The notes beneath the pieces are model-generated. The model saw only the letters and a list, made by a program, of their open reading frames with translations, was not told where the DNA came from and made no database searches. Both the position numbers and the translations under genes were made by a program. From Talinum fruticosum (Eukaryota > Streptophyta > Magnoliopsida > Caryophyllales > Talinaceae), in NCBI GenBank assembly GCA_021018815.1, contig JAITYX010000007.1, forward strand, positions 2,791,001-2,855,000: a stretch of 64,000 nucleotides of DNA, written 5' to 3'. Below, piece after piece: positions 20,754 to 33,579 of the stretch (position 1 is its first letter; every line of letters begins with the position of its first letter).

Positions 20754-21588
20754 TAGGGATGGCAATGGGGCGGGTCGGAGCCGGGACCGCCCTCCCGCCC
20801 CGTCCCCGCTGCCGAGCCCCGCCCCTTCCCGCTTCGGGGACAAATCTTCACCCCGACCCCGACCCCGACCTCAACGAGTCCCCAATACCCGGCGGGGAAA
20901 ATTCCCAGTCCATAAATGTTAAATGAAATCTAAAAAAATTAATTTTAAAATAAAAAAATTTACATAATCATACTGATCTAAAAGGTTAGAATCGGTAAGA
21001 GTGATTTCTACACATATTTGTCTTCAAAATTCAAAAATACAAAAATTAAAAACAAAATTACCAAATGTTAATACACATCCATGGCATCGAGGAGGAGCGA
21101 GAGCCCGCCGAGAGGAGAGAAGAAGAGAGCAAAAGGTGCCACCGGAGTTAAGGTGGAGAGCGAGATCGAGGCGACGGCGGGAGCGAGATGAGAGAAAGAT
21201 GAAGGTCGGAGGGTGGATGTTAACAACAATGTAGAGCGAGGAGAGAGAGAGACGACGGCGACCGAGGGAGAGATGAGGCAATTGCCATTCCCATTCGGCG
21301 AGAGGAGGAGAGAGTGGGGAGGGAGGTTGAGAGGAGATAGAGGAGGGAGGCTAAGAGGAGCTTCTATACTTAGGGTTATAAGGACAGTGGTATTACAAAA
21401 ATAACTTTAACATTTAATTTAAAAAATTTATAAAAAAAAAATGGGGACGGGGCGGGAAACGGGGCCGGAATTTCCCGGCCTTGTCCCCCTCGGGAAGATG
21501 ATTTTCCCCGATCTCGGGAATGGGGATTTTCCCCGATTCGGGTCGGGGCCCGGTGGGAGCGGGATTCTCCGCCCAATTGCCATCCCTA
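20754..21588. mobile_element. Non-autonomous hAT-like element, TAGGGATGGCAAT termini, 835 bp
   Basis: Left end TAGGGATGGCAATGGGGCGG; right end on the opposite strand TAGGGATGGCAATTGGGCGG. These are the termini of a widespread plant MITE-like family. GC-rich subterminal arrays of CCCCG/CGGGG words lie at both ends, and an 8-bp TSD with one difference flanks it. The interior (21090-21370) is a GA-rich stretch. It lacks any transposase; frames of up to 85 codons are biased translations. Confidence 0.85.
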
Positions 21589-21596
21589 CTTGTGTT
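21589..21596. repeat. Right TSD of third hAT element
   Basis: CTTGTGTT, seven of eight identical to 20746-20753. Confidence 0.75.
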
Positions 21597-23139
21597 GTTG
21601 TAACCGAGTTGGAGCCGATGTTTACAAGAATGATTTCAACCAAAGCTTACGGCGACGTGCCATTCTTTCGTCAAAATTAACCATAATTGTCTTGTTGTAA
21701 AGGGAGTTTTGCGTTGCTATTTTGCAATTGTCCATTGGAAATTTGTAAAACTTGTGAAAGCAGATTAATGCAGCGGTGAAAGAGCGAGTGCGGTTCTCAG
21801 CGAATAATATGAATTATGACTGTTTTAAGGAGATATTAACATCTAACTTCCCTATGTTATTGGGAAATGATTTTAAATACCATGTTCTTTGTGTTATGAT
21901 TTATAATCCCCTTAAGAGCAAGTGTTATTAATTTCTTCATCTAGATTTCGGTGAGATTTATAATTAAGTTCCTATTCGACAACAACGTTTGGAGTAACTT
22001 TTAGGGTTTTGATCAAATCAAAACACTAATCAATAAAATATTAGTGTTTGGTAAGTTAGTGTTTTAATTAGCGTTTGCATTATAGCGTTTTAAGTAGTGT
22101 TTCTAAAAAGTTAAGAATATTAGTTTTTCACATTTAAAAGTAGCTTTTCATATTTTTTTGACAAAAGTATCCCTTCATTAATCTATATTTGACAATTTAT
22201 TTATATCATTTTATCTCAATTTATAATAATAAACTAATTTAATTACTAAATTTCTTGAACACATTACCCGCTCAATTAAATAGCTATCTATTAACAGTTA
22301 TCGACTACTTAAATAGCTATCGGTTGCACAAAAAGTTATTCGATATTTAAACAGCTTCATTTTGTCGAATAAAGCCTAAGATATGGAAACACAAAAGTAG
22401 TCCTACTTAAACACTTGGTAAAACCGATATATAAATGACTCACATCATCCTGCAAAATCTCTCTCTCTCCTCGCTCTTAAAAGCCGATGTATAAATGACT
22501 CGGATGATGAAAATCTTGCAAAATATCTCTATGTCTCTCTCTCTTCTCCATTAGTTTCAAAAGTTTTAGAAGTTAGAGTTGGAAGAAAAGAAGAAAGTGA
22601 AGGATAAAAATCTTCAAGCTTTTCATTCGAAGAGGGGTTCGTTAGGTTAGGTAGTTCGTTCGCATTTAATTATCAAACCAAATGTGTGGAATTACTCAAA
22701 GGTACCGATCAAACCGAGCGTTAGTAGAACAGAAAAAGAGAGAAATAGATATAGCCTAACGAGATAGAGAGACCAAAAGAAAGAAAGAACGTGAAAGAAA
22801 GAAAGAGTACCAAAGCTTCTTCAACAATGCGAGATATCACATGAACAAGTGACCTGGAGAGAGACTTCGAGCGTGAAGATGATAGAGAAATGAAAATAGC
22901 GAGTATTATAAAAGTTCATTTTTGGGTATTTATGGAAATTCACATTTTCATTACCAAAAAGAAATCCACATATTATTTTCATCTAATATCTGTGGAGTTT
23001 CCAATATTTATTATCACGTGAAGGGGGTTATAAATTAATAAACAAAGGATATAATATATAAAATCATTTCTCAATAATTCATTGGGTATATGTTAATATA
23101 TCCTGTTTCAAGTACACTTTCCGATTATTTAGGGAGCAT
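21597..23139. other. AT-rich spacer with a possible small MITE and a short duplication
   Basis: No gene was recognised. Around 21978-22372 the edges CTATTCGACAA and, on the other strand, TTATTCGACAA form an 8-11 bp inverted repeat, so a small MITE is possible. At 22428-22560 a block with TATAAATGACTC, TGCAAAATCTCTCTC occurs twice in diverged form. Around 22770-22810 there is a GAAA-rich stretch. Confidence 0.4.
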
Positions 23140-24782
23140 GAGCTCTATTATCTAGCTTGTGAATGGAGGAGGATACTACGAGATACTACTCACCTTTCTC
23201 TTGGCCTTTTCGCTCAACCTAGCCTTCGAGTCGTTAATGCGAGCCTTACCTCTTGTGATCTCTACTCCCCCTATTGTTGGTGATCGATCGATCAAGAAGG
23301 ATAAACTGTCATTCAAAGATGTGTTGCAAGGTTAAGTTTCATGGCAACTCGAGTTAGAGCAAGTGGCTTCGGAGATGATTTTTGAAACCGAGCATGAAGA
23401 TGGGGATGCCGACCCGGAGACACTCGTTTAAGGTCAAGTTCTCTCCTATCCAAAGAAAACTCCTCCATGCCCCTTGGGCGAAAACATTTATGGGTAAGAT
23501 TTTAGGAACGAGTTTCAAGTATGATATCATGACATAAAAATTTGCCGTATGTGGAAAATTTTTGGGTCTCGTTGATGTTATTGATTTAGGTAAAGATATT
23601 TTCCTATTTCGTTTTGATAATGACTCGGACCTTGAGAAAGTTCTCATGGAGGGTCCTTGGTTCATTTTTGGTCACTACATTATGTTAGCTTGATGATAAC
23701 CAAACTTCCGACCATCTATGAATCTTTTTCGACCATGTTAATTTGGGTCCAAGTAAATTATTTTAACAACTCGGCATTATTTGACATAGCCAAAGTTATA
23801 GGAAAGCCTATCAAAGTTGACTATGCTACGAGGGACGGTCGGTAGAGGTAGGTTTACACATGTTTGCGTGGAGATGAATTTGGGCAAGTCATTAGTCCCT
23901 AAGATTTGGATAGAAAATGAATGGCAAAATGTGGTTTATGAGAATTTAGACTTGTCTGTGCTTCCATTGTAGGATGTTTGGCCACTTGAAAGATCAATGT
24001 CCATCCAACCGTGCGAGTAGTTCGTCCATGGAGGTTGGTAGCAATGGTGGAGGAAAGAACAAAAACGGGATCCTTGGAAGCCATCATGAGATTCATCTCG
24101 ATGTTGGATAATCTGGGGCTTCAAAACAGGGTAACCGGAATCGGTTGGTTCGAGAGAGACATCATGATGGTAAAACTCGCACGTGTGTTGGGGAAGAAAA
24201 GGACAAACATGCTAAAAAGGACTCGTGGACCGCTGTCTCCACTAGAAAACACGGATCAAAAAGATTTGGGCCTCGGAGAGGAGTGGATGGACCAGCCAGG
24301 CATCGTCGTCAATGGAACGGATAAAGTCGAGAATAGATTGGGCTTAGGCCCGTGGAACCGTAAAGACAAAGTTGAACCCCAACCTAGTCGCCCACCTACC
24401 GCCCTCGGGAATAAACGAGGCATGATAAATAACGCATCATGGTCCGATTATCCAATTGATCAAGGTATTAATGATGATTATTGCAGGCGTCTTTTCGTCT
24501 AAAGGGAGACACAGAGAGAGATTCGAGTAATGATGAAGATCTTGTATTGGCAACCGGCCATGCACCGAGTAATGCCCATTTGAATTCTTCCTTTATGGTT
24601 CCCAAACTTTCTTCTCCTCGGGTATTTATTGCTCACTCGCCTCCTATTCTCCATCAAATCCGGAATTTACTCCCCATCTAATGCCTATTTAGTTTTAAGG
24701 ATCTTTCCCTAACTCTTCGAGAGACCCCTACTAGCACAAATGAAGCCCTCCAAGTCGGTACCCTTAAGACCCTCTTGCCCCC
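23140..24782 (+). pseudogene. LINE ORF1 (DUF4283-type, RNA-binding), N-terminal part
   Basis: Recognisable pieces are KKDKLSFKDVLQ near 23294, then VDVIDLGKDIFLFRFDNDSD and KVLMEGPWFIFGHYIM near 23570-23690, then LPTIYESFSTMLIWVQV and AKVIGKPIKVDYATRDG up to 23845. This is the DUF4283 domain that opens ORF1 of many plant LINEs and resembles an RNA-binding gag. The usual CCHC knuckle that should follow near 23970 is degraded. Several stops and shifts make it a pseudogene. The 5' end is approximate. The ORF is cut at 24782 by a solo LTR. Confidence 0.75.
24778..24782. repeat. Left TSD of solo LTR (CCCCC)
   Basis: Five Cs here and at 26275-26279, taking the LTR to begin TGAAG with its first T missing (see the CTG finding). 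Confidence 0.5.
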
Positions 24783-26274
24783 GAAGACTCGGACTCAACA
24801 CTTATATTATTCCGAGTACTAATAAGGAATCGGTACAAATCTCAACCCTTCTAGGTTTTTATTACAAGTCATTCTAAGTGTTATAGAAAAGTTTCGAGTG
24901 TTTACGTAAACTATTGCATATGTTTTCGTTCGATTCTAACCGACTCGGAAAGAACTCTCTTGTTCATCAATTCACTCGATGGTTCCGAGTCACTCAAACA
25001 TCACTAAGATTTATCGCATGTTCAAACATTCACTCTAACTCTTTCAAACTAAGTTTTGACTTCATATTCTAAGTTAAAGTGAATTACGGTGTTAATTCAA
25101 TTTTCTAAGTCAAGCATGTTTTGATTAAAATATGTTTGTTTAGATCAAGTACGCATACTTTGTTATTCTCTTTTAACTTAATCTTTCTCTAGACCGACTC
25201 AAATGGAATTTGATTATAATGAATATTAGACTCGTAAAATTTCACTCTTTTAGGACTCGAGATAATTATGCCTTAATTATCTTAATTAAATTATTATCTA
25301 TGTCTAATCTTGCACCAAAGTATTTTATACTTTGAGAACCAAAATTATTTTACTTTTGTAGGTTATCTAAACAAGATTATCCTACTTTTTGAATTACAAA
25401 AGTAACCGGCTTCAAGTCGTCAATCACCAGCAGACAAGGCTTTTCTACTTCTAAACTAGGCCCGAGAGACGGTGTCGGGATTGTCTGTTTTCAAAATTGG
25501 AAATATTCAACACTAAGCTCAACGGTGGTTCCCAACCTACTTTTCGAGACACCACCGAGTGGATTGGGACATCCTAAGGAGTCAAGAGCCGTTAAACAAT
25601 ATTCACATCTCAACGGGTCTTTTCCGAGCGACCCGGAAGAATCGTTACAACGAGTTATAGGGACTTCTATTCGGAAGATAGTCACAATAGTTAATCCGCT
25701 TGGTCATCTATAAATAGAAGCTACTTCACAAGACTTGAAGATTGTTAAACCCATTCGTTGAAATTATATCTCTTTGTATAACATTCTTTCAATCTTCTTC
25801 TTACAACTCCCGATCTGTATTTAACACTTTTTTGAATTGTAAAGTCTTGTAATCGATCACAAACTCTTTTTACTCTCTAAGTAAGGTCCCTTGACCGAGT
25901 TGTAAGGGTTAACTTAGCTCGGTTGTCCCTAGCTATAAAGGTTACCTCGGTTAGGAAGTATTAGATCGGATAAGGGAACTTCGAGTTTAGGAAAACTTTG
26001 TAAGGAATTGTCTAAGGGGACAATTCGGTCGAATTAGTCTACAGTATTTTGTGGATTCAAAATAATGGATTTAACTTAGTGCTTGGATTAGCACCGACCG
26101 TGGTTTTCTCGCTTCCACGTAATTACGAGTTTATACTTTTACGAATCCAATCTAGATTTAAATAGTCTTGATTATTCAATTTAAACTTTAACCCTCCATT
26201 TATTGTTTAAATTTCCTCATCACCCTATTCATCCCCCTCTAGGGTGACTAAGACTCTCCAAGAGCAAACCTTCA
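24783..26274 (+). mobile_element. Solo copia LTR in LINE ORF1 (1492 bp)
   Basis: It begins (T)GAAGACTCGGACTCAAC and ends AAGAGCAAACCTTCA, and follows the 1.5-kb copia LTR family along its length, including the TATA box, the TCTTGTAATCGATCACAAAC part and the CACCCTATTCATCCCCCTCT tail. No primer site follows, so it is a solo LTR left by recombination. It is the most diverged full-length LTR of the family in this window and therefore probably the oldest. LINE sequence resumes after it. Confidence 0.85.
25708..25717 (+). promoter_or_regulatory. LTR TATA box (solo LTR in LINE)
   Basis: CTATAAATAG, at the same relative place as in the other LTR copies (about 925 bp from the LTR start). It marks the start region of retroelement transcription. 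Confidence 0.6.
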
Positions 26275-26890
26275 CCCCCAATTGAGTCTATCCTCATCCT
26301 ACCATCCATCGTCACCATACTAAGATCGCGAGTCTCGGATGAACCCAAACTTCCACCCTTCGAATCCCTTTCGGTTACCACACAACCAACCCCGTCTCCG
26401 TGCCTCGAACCGCAACTCTTTCCGAAGTTTCCAATCCCCGGCTTGTCGGTTATCTTAAACCTTCCTCCTTCTCAAGCACATCTCAAAATCCAAGAGGTAG
26501 TAGAAGCTTCCCTCAAAAATCTATGCAAAACCGGCCAAAAATTAGGGAGCCTCGTGGGACACTTACCTCCAATTCCCTCCCGCATTCCCCCCAACTCCTA
26601 CCATCTTGTCTCTTTGGGAGGTCGGGAGTAGAAGTGAACATGTCTCAATTATACCAACTAATCATGGTTTTTAGCTCGTTGGAAAGATTCAAAAATCTAA
26701 AAATAAGAGAAAAATTCATTTTCAACCATACCTTCGTTCCGAAGTCGAGTGTCCCTCAATCCCCGGTTGGTCGACCCAATCTACCAGTTGAACCTCACCT
26801 TATCGGAACCAAACACGTAAAAGGTAACCTAGAATCAACCTCTAACTTACTAGAGGAAGAGAAACTCAAACAACCAACCCCCATTCTCTC
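26275..26890 (+). pseudogene. LINE ORF1 C-terminal part
   Basis: Low-complexity Pro/Ser-rich coding-like sequence between the solo LTR and ORF2. It has no conserved domain, as expected for the tail of plant LINE ORF1. The 192-codon frame at 26400-26978 covers it and runs past the ORF2 start in another frame. Confidence 0.45.
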
Positions 26891-28442
26891 ATGGAAATCC
26901 CCACTAACACTAAGATTGTTGTTTGGAACATTAGAAGGGCTTGTGTTAGGAATTTGTACATTTTCGTTATGGACTTGATTTACCAACATAACCATGTTAT
27001 TCTTATTGTTCTTGAATCTCCCTTGCTAGGTCGAGTGTGCCTATTAGGGCTAAGTTTGGTTTCCAAGAGTACCGATATTTCCCCATATGGGCAACAAGGG
27101 CGTATTGCGGTCTTTTGGAAAAATCATTTCATCGTGTTAGATATAGTCAATCCTCGCACGAGTATTTTCATTGTCTAGTGAAATTTGATACATCTAAACC
27201 GGAAGTAGTCCTCACGGGCATGCATCCTCCTAGTAATAGAGAGGTTCGTGAGGATTTCTAGGACCACTTGGCTTCGACCCTCCTCCCTCTAAGTTCCCGA
27301 GTATGATCTGTTGGGAATCTTAACATGGTTACCAATCAAAATGAGAAATGCGGAGGTAAGAAATTCCAACCTTCCCGGGCCTCATCCTTCACATTGATGG
27401 ATTCTTGGTCTCTCATTGATGTTGGGTTTAATGGACCTTATTTTACTTGGAATAACGGCCATATTGGTCCAGATTGTATTTAAGAAAGGCTAGATCGCGC
27501 CCTCCTCAACCCAACCCGGTTGCAAACTTACCCGAAAACCAAGGTAGTACATCCGCCTCGTGTTAATTCCGATCACCGCCCTATTCTCATTGAAACCTCT
27601 CCGACTCGAACTTACCGTTGGTACCCGTTACGAACCCTCATCGCTTGGCATTACCACCCTCGGTTTGAGTTGTTCCTTAATGAGGTTTGGAACCCTAGTA
27701 ATAACTTTGTTAAGAATGCCGATATTTTTAGGAATTTAGCTCCTAGTCGGAGTCGTACTTGTTTTTAGAAAATTAAAATTTAACCTTAATAGGACTAAGG
27801 CGAGAATCTTAGGGGTCCGAAGGCCCTTGCTCGTAACCCTACCCCCTTTCCTTTTTACATTGGAGCACAATTTGCATGATCATTATTCCTTGCTTTTTAA
27901 AATAGAGAAAAGTATTTAGGGTCAACGAGCCAAAATTTGTAACCATCTTTTTAAGGACCTCAATACTAAGTATTTTCACATGTTGGCTAAAGTCGGGTAA
28001 AATAGGAAAAATATTCGAGTCCGAGAAAGGGCAATGGGGAGTGGGTCTCGAGTCCCGATCTTGTCAGTGGCAATTTTTCGCACTTCTCTTATATTTTCAA
28101 CACTTCTCACACTCAATGTAAGAGACTCGATACTGTTTTGATCGAGTGCTTAGATATTGATGACTCTTGCCCCTCCGAGGAGGAAATTAAGGCTACTCTC
28201 TTCCAACGAGAACCCCACTAAAGCCCCTAGCCCCGATGGGCTTCATGCTTTTTCCTAAAGAAGTATTGGGGTACGGTTATAAGTGTCCTAGTTGAGCTTA
28301 TTTACGATCGCTTCAATAAACCGGAGAGGATTAATGACATTGATGAGACTTTTATTTGCCTCATCCCTAAGAAACCTAATTTGGAAAGTATAAGTGATCT
28401 TCCCCTATAAGTCTTTGCAACTCTTCCTTCAAAGTGCTTTTC
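26891..28442 (+). pseudogene. LINE ORF2, endonuclease and start of reverse transcriptase
   Basis: ORF2 opens MEIPTNTKIVVWNIRRA, a degenerate form of the KILSWNxRG start of apurinic-type endonucleases. It continues with SLIDVGFNGPYFTWNNG, RLDRALLNP and NSDHRPILIE, where the SDHxPI motif is the catalytic His block. The reverse transcriptase begins near 28200 with KAPSPDGLHAF, and DETFICLIPKKPNLES follows. Several stops occur (27261, 27481 and others). The copy is cut at about 28442 by Copia-1, within the block SLCNSSFKVL. Confidence 0.85.
28438..28442. repeat. Left TSD of Copia-1 (TTTTC)
   Basis: TTTTC here against ATTTC at 38878-38882, four of five identical. Joining the LINE across the insertion restores a continuous reverse-transcriptase block. 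Confidence 0.6.
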
Positions 28443-30013
28443 GAAGACTCGAACACTCGCTCAATACTTTTTGAGTTGTATAAATGGAATCGGGTATAAC
28501 AATCTCATACCTACGAGTTTTGATTCCAAGGCATTCTCCGTATCTCGAAACTTATTTGAGTAAAATAGTATCTTTTCTAAGTGATACGACTCTTACTTAT
28601 TATATTTCTTGCTTATTTGTAAGCGACTCGAAAACCGGTTCTTTGTTCCGAGTCCAAGCATCACTCAGCTTTATCGCAGATTGAATAGACCGATATTTCG
28701 TCTTTTATCACTTAGAATCGACTTGTGGTTATAAGTCCTATTTTGTTATAGTCGGTATTTTTAGCTTGTTTCATGCTTAGTCTATATCAAGTTAATCCTC
28801 TACGATATTCTTTATTGAACTTGATTCTTCGCTTAGACTAAGTCGGATGGAATTACGAGTATCATGGTTATTGGACTCGGAAAATTCCATTACGTTTCGA
28901 CTCGGATAATCGGTTGGTTTATTTATCGTAATTATTTTATTATCCGTGTCTAATCTTGGGCCAAAGTATTTTATACTTTGAGAACCAAAATTGATTTACT
29001 TTTGTAGGTTATTCAATCGAGGATACACTTTTCAAACTACAAAAGTAGCCGAGCTCGAATGTCAAATCACCAGCGAGACATGGCTCTTCACCTTCTCTGC
29101 TCCGGTCCCGATAGATTGCGTCGAGTGCATGCTGTTTCCAAATCTGGAAAAGCTGGAACGCCAAACTTAACGGTGGTTTCCACCTTATCTTTCCGGACAC
29201 CGCTAATGGTTTTGGGACTTCCAAGAGAGTTAAACCGTTGTCCAACGTTCATATTACAACGGATACTTTTTGAGTGACTCGAAAGCTTCTATCAACGGTC
29301 ACGAGAGGACTCTCGGTCAGCGAGATGAAGATAACGGCTACTCTGCTCGGTCATCTGTAAATAGAAGCCATTTCACAAGACTTGAAGGTTGCCGAACATA
29401 TTGTTAATACACATACTTGCTCAAAGTTATTGTATTTACTTCCAATCTTCAACTTACAACTCCCACTCTGTAATTCATTACTTTACGAGTTGTAAGGTCT
29501 TGTACTCGATTACAAACTCTTTCTTACATTCTTTGGAAGGTCCCTTGACTAAGCTGTAAGGGTTAACTCGAGCTTAGTTGTCCCTAGTTGTAAGGGTTAT
29601 CTCACCTAGGAAGTACTAGATCGAGATAAGGAAATTTCGAGTCTAGGAAAACTTGTATAGAGTTGTCTAAAGGAGCAACTCGGGTTCGGTTAGTTCACGG
29701 TATTTTGTGGACTCAAAATAGTGAATTTGACTTCGTGTGCGGATTGACACGGTCCAGTGGTTTTGCCCCATGAGGGTTTCCACGTAATCTCTAAGTGTTA
29801 TCTTTCCGAGCTCATTCTAGACTCGGGCGGTTTACTGACTCTTGCTCATTCACGCTTAATAGCCTTCGAGTTAAATCTTTTCGACCCTGTTGATAGACTC
29901 GGAATCTGTCTCTGTCTTGTTTTTAACGGAAGAGCTAAAGTTTCCACGAAAAACTTCTATCGGCCTATTCACCCCCTCTAGGGTGACTCGGACTCTCCCA
30001 GAGCAAACCTTCA
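28443..30013 (+). mobile_element. Copia-1 5' LTR
   Basis: Begins (T)GAAGACTCGAACACTCG and ends GAGCAAACCTTCA, immediately followed by a tRNA-iMet primer site. It is about 1571 bp, matching the 3' LTR at 37302-38877 along its whole length. Most visible differences between the two fall at CAG/CTG trinucleotides, which the 3' LTR often keeps. Confidence 0.92.
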
Positions 30014-30015
30014 AT

Positions 30016-30028
30016 TGGTATCGAGCCT
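30016..30028 (+). promoter_or_regulatory. Copia-1 primer-binding site (tRNA-iMet)
   Basis: TGGTATCGAGCC lies two bases after the LTR. The plant copia consensus is TGGTATCAGAGCC, complementary to the 3' end of initiator tRNA-Met. Here AG is missing after the C, exactly as in Copia-2. Confidence 0.85.
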
Positions 30029-30072
30029 AGCCTTTTAGAAAGGATCTAACAATCCAAAGGTTTAAAGATTAA

Positions 30073-31975
30073 ATGGCTCGAGACACCAGGAGAGTTCAAC
30101 GAAGGAAGATCTTCCAACAGACCACCAAAATTCAAAGGATCAAAACTTTGGGCATTGGAAGAAGCTCATGTAATGTTTTCTTATGGATCATGATGAAGAG
30201 GTATGGGAAATCATACAACAAGGAAACTACTTTCCAATGAAGATAGATGAATTCAGAATCATTCCCAAGACGAAGGCTGAGTTCACACCGGAGAAGCAGA
30301 GAAGTTCGGAAAGAACTTCAAAGCCATGAACATCCTTATGTGCGCCATAAGCTCGGAAGAATATAATCGAGTCTCGCTCGTGACTCTGCTAAAGAGGTGT
30401 GGGATACTTTAGTTAACACCTATGAAGGTACAAGTCGGGTAAGACAAGCGAAGATCGGTCGGTATCTTCATAAATATGAGCTTTTCAAAATGGAGCCGAG
30501 AGGAGAACATTACTCGGATGTTCATTCGCTTCACTCGAGATTACCAACAATCTCAAATCTTTGGGAAAGAAAATTTCCCATGAAGAAATGTGCCTGGAAA
30601 ATTCTCGAAGCCTACCCAAGAGACGATGGGGTCCGAAGGTGACTCGCCATAGAGGAGGCTCGGAACCTTTCACTCTTAAAGCCGGACGAGCTCATCGGAA
30701 AGCTTCTAACTCACGAGATCCATCTAGAAGAAGAGGATGCTGAGGGCGTACCAAAAGAAACTTAGCACCGAAGGCCTCGGAATCCAAAGAAGCAAATCCG
30801 AGCTCTTCGACTCGGAAGACGATCCCATGGCACTCATTGCAAGAGGCTTCAAGAGAATAATGAAGCACAAAAGATGGGACAAAAGGCCAAAAGAAGAATT
30901 CTACAAGAAAGATAAGAAAGACAGTAAAAGGTAAGTTTACTTCCCGTCTAAATTTTCTTTGACTAAGAATTCACGGTTGTTTCGAATGTGGCAACAAAGA
31001 CCACATAGTCAAGGACTCGTCCAAAAAGGAAAAGGGACAGAAAGAAGAAGAAAGCCATGATGGCAACATGGAGCGATGAGGATTCATCGGAAGATGATGA
31101 GGACTCGGATGACTCGAAATGTCCGATGACAATTTCGATTCGGAAGCCGAATAGGAGTCGGACTCAAACTCGGACAATGAGGAAACAAATCCTCGGGAGG
31201 TAATCGAATACTTTCTTAAGTTCACCAAAGTTTATTTAGCTAAGTATATTTTTACTTTGGAAGAAAAGTCCAATTCCGATTCTTCTCAATTCAAAGAACA
31301 ATTTGAGTTAATCACTTCTAAGAGCACTTCTTTGAAAATTGAATTAGAAAACCCGAGACTCTCATTCGAGAGAACTCAAGACTAGTGCTCAATCTAATGA
31401 GACCGAGTCCGAGCTGCCCGAGAAAGAAAATGAGCAACTAAAAAGGAAGCTCACCGAGTCTCAAGATCTGGTTTTAAAGTTTACTCAAGGTCGGAAGAAC
31501 CTTGACATGCTCTTAGGATCACAATGTGTCTCTTTTCGAAAAGAAGGTCTTGGTTTCAACAAAGAAGAAGAATTGTTCAAAAAGGATTCCGAACGAGTAA
31601 AGCATGAGGATTTTACTCGGAATTGTTCAAAAAGGATTCCGAACAGTAAAGTTCGGGAAAGCCGAGCACGGTCCCATTCACGTAAATGAAAGGAGGTCTA
31701 AGCCCGGAACTATTTACACTATTTACAAAAAGAAACCATTCTCTCCCGCTTCAAAAGGAAAGGTTTTCAAAAAGAAAGAGACACGGACTCGGTTCTCCGA
31801 GAGGAAGACTCGAGAATCGACAAAACCCAAAGTCATTCAAATCTGGGTTCCGAAACACCTTCTTCCTCGAAAAGGATCACGAGTAAGGAATGTTACTGGG
31901 TATGTAGAGGAAGTGAGAAGGGTTAGATTCTCTCTGTTTTTGCAGGTCACTCGAAAAGATCAAAAGGACATTGGT
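30073..31975 (+). pseudogene. Copia-1 gag
   Basis: Starts at ATG 30073. Gag forms the virus-like particle. Recognisable pieces: AKEVWDTLVNTYEGTSRVRQ near 30390, the zinc-knuckle region CFECGNKDHIVKD near 30978-31018 and the acidic stretch MMATWSDEDSSEDDEDSD near 31056-31110, the last typical of SIRE-type gag. The last knuckle Cys is lost because ACTGTCC reads ACTCGTCC here; Copia-2 keeps it. Many frame changes. An imperfect duplication of about 31 bp lies at 31571-31651. Confidence 0.8.
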
Positions 31976-33240
31976 ACCTAGACAGGCGGATGTTCACGAC
32001 ACATGTCGGGTGACCAAGGACTCTTTTCCGAGCTAGAATCATACAAAGGAGGAAAAGTGACTTTTGGAGATGATAGCAAAGGCAAGATAGTGGGTGTTGG
32101 CAAGATTGGAAATGGAAACAATATGGTGAGCCCAGTCTACCTTGTCGAGAGGACTAAAATACAATCCGCTTAGCATCTCCCAGCTATACGACAAAGGTCG
32201 GGAGGTAAGATTCACTCAAACTAAGTGCTACATCTCGGATGAGACCACCAAAGAGATAAAACTCTCGGGTAAGAGATCCGGTAACACTTATATCATTCCT
32301 CTTTCGACCCAAGCCAAAATTTATCCTACTTAAAAGCATCTCTTCACGATGATTCATGGTCTTGGCATCGTAGATTAGGTCACATTAGCATGCATACTAT
32401 CAAAAAGTCGGCATCTCATGGTTTGGTTAGGGGTTTACCTAACCGTGTCTTTGAGAAAGACAAAGTTTGTGAAGCATGTATAAGGGGAAATAGGTCAAAT
32501 CCTCATTCAAATCTCTCAAGATCTGTTTCGACATCAAAGGTGCTTGAACTGCTACATATGGATCTATGTGGTGAAATCCCAAGTAAAGAGCCTCGGAGGT
32601 AAATCCTACATTTTTGTCATTATTGATGACTTTTCAAGATTTACCTAGGTGTGTTTTCTCAAGCATAAAAATGAAGCCTTCAAGGAGTTCAAGCAAGCTC
32701 GTAGAAAGATTTAAGTTGAGTCTCGGACTCGGATTCAAAAGATTCGAACCGACCATGGAAGGGAGTTCGACTACTCGGAATTCTCGAGTTCCGCGATCGG
32801 AATGGAATCTCTCACAACTTCTCGAGCACCAAGAACTCCTCAACGGAATGGAGTAGTAGAGAGAAAGAACAGAACCCTTGAAGAAATAGCAAGGACGATG
32901 ATGATTGAACACAATTTGCCCTACTATTTCGGGCCGAGGCGATCAACACAGACTAACTACACTTTGAACAGATGCCTCATCGGACCCATTCGAAGAAAAC
33001 ACCCTACGAGCTCTACAAAGGGAAGAAGCCAAACATCTCATACTTTAAGCCCTTTGGTTGCAAGTGTTTTATTCACAATAATGGTAAGAATCACTCGACC
33101 AAGTTTGATGCTAGGTCGGATGAAGGTACTTTTCCGGGTTACTCTTCTCATAGTAAAGCTTCTCGTGTCTTTAACAAAAGAACTAACAAAGTGGAAGAAA
33201 GCATCCACGTAGTGTTTCATGAGTGTGAACAGGAGAAGCC
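31976..33240 (+). pseudogene. Copia-1 pol, protease and integrase
   Basis: A degraded protease D-S-G-C-type block lies near 31980-32040. The integrase zinc-finger region follows from about 32367 (HRRLGHISMHTIKKS, later CEACIRG), then the catalytic core start IDDFSRF near 32620, RKNRTLEEIARTMMIEHNLP near 32860 and HVVFHE near 33210. The LGYSSHSKA-type block and GCKCFIHNNGKNHSTKFDAR fit the SIRE/Tork branch of Ty1/copia. Multiple frameshifts break the polyprotein. Confidence 0.85.
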
Positions 33241-33579
33241 AAGTGAATCATCATACTCGAACCGAAGCTCGGTAGAGATGATGATGAAGCCGAGATTACA
33301 AAGACTCGGACTCAACCTCGCTCAAAATGAGGCCACTCGTAACGAGGAAACTCGGAATGCGACAACTCAAGAGCTCATTCGGATCGAACAAACCAATGAA
33401 GAAGATCAAGATCAAGTGGTTCAACCCACAAATCTCGTGAATCGGAGATCGGGTAAAGCATTCAAGTTTACTTCTAGTCATCCACTAGAGAACATACTCT
33501 CGACATCAACATCTGGGGTAAGAACTCGCTCCTCTCTACATAATCTATGTGCATTCACCGCATTCATTTCATTAACTAA

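Noticed and set aside
22428..22560. Tandem repeat suggesting a satellite
   Set aside because: Only two diverged units; too little to call more than a local duplication.
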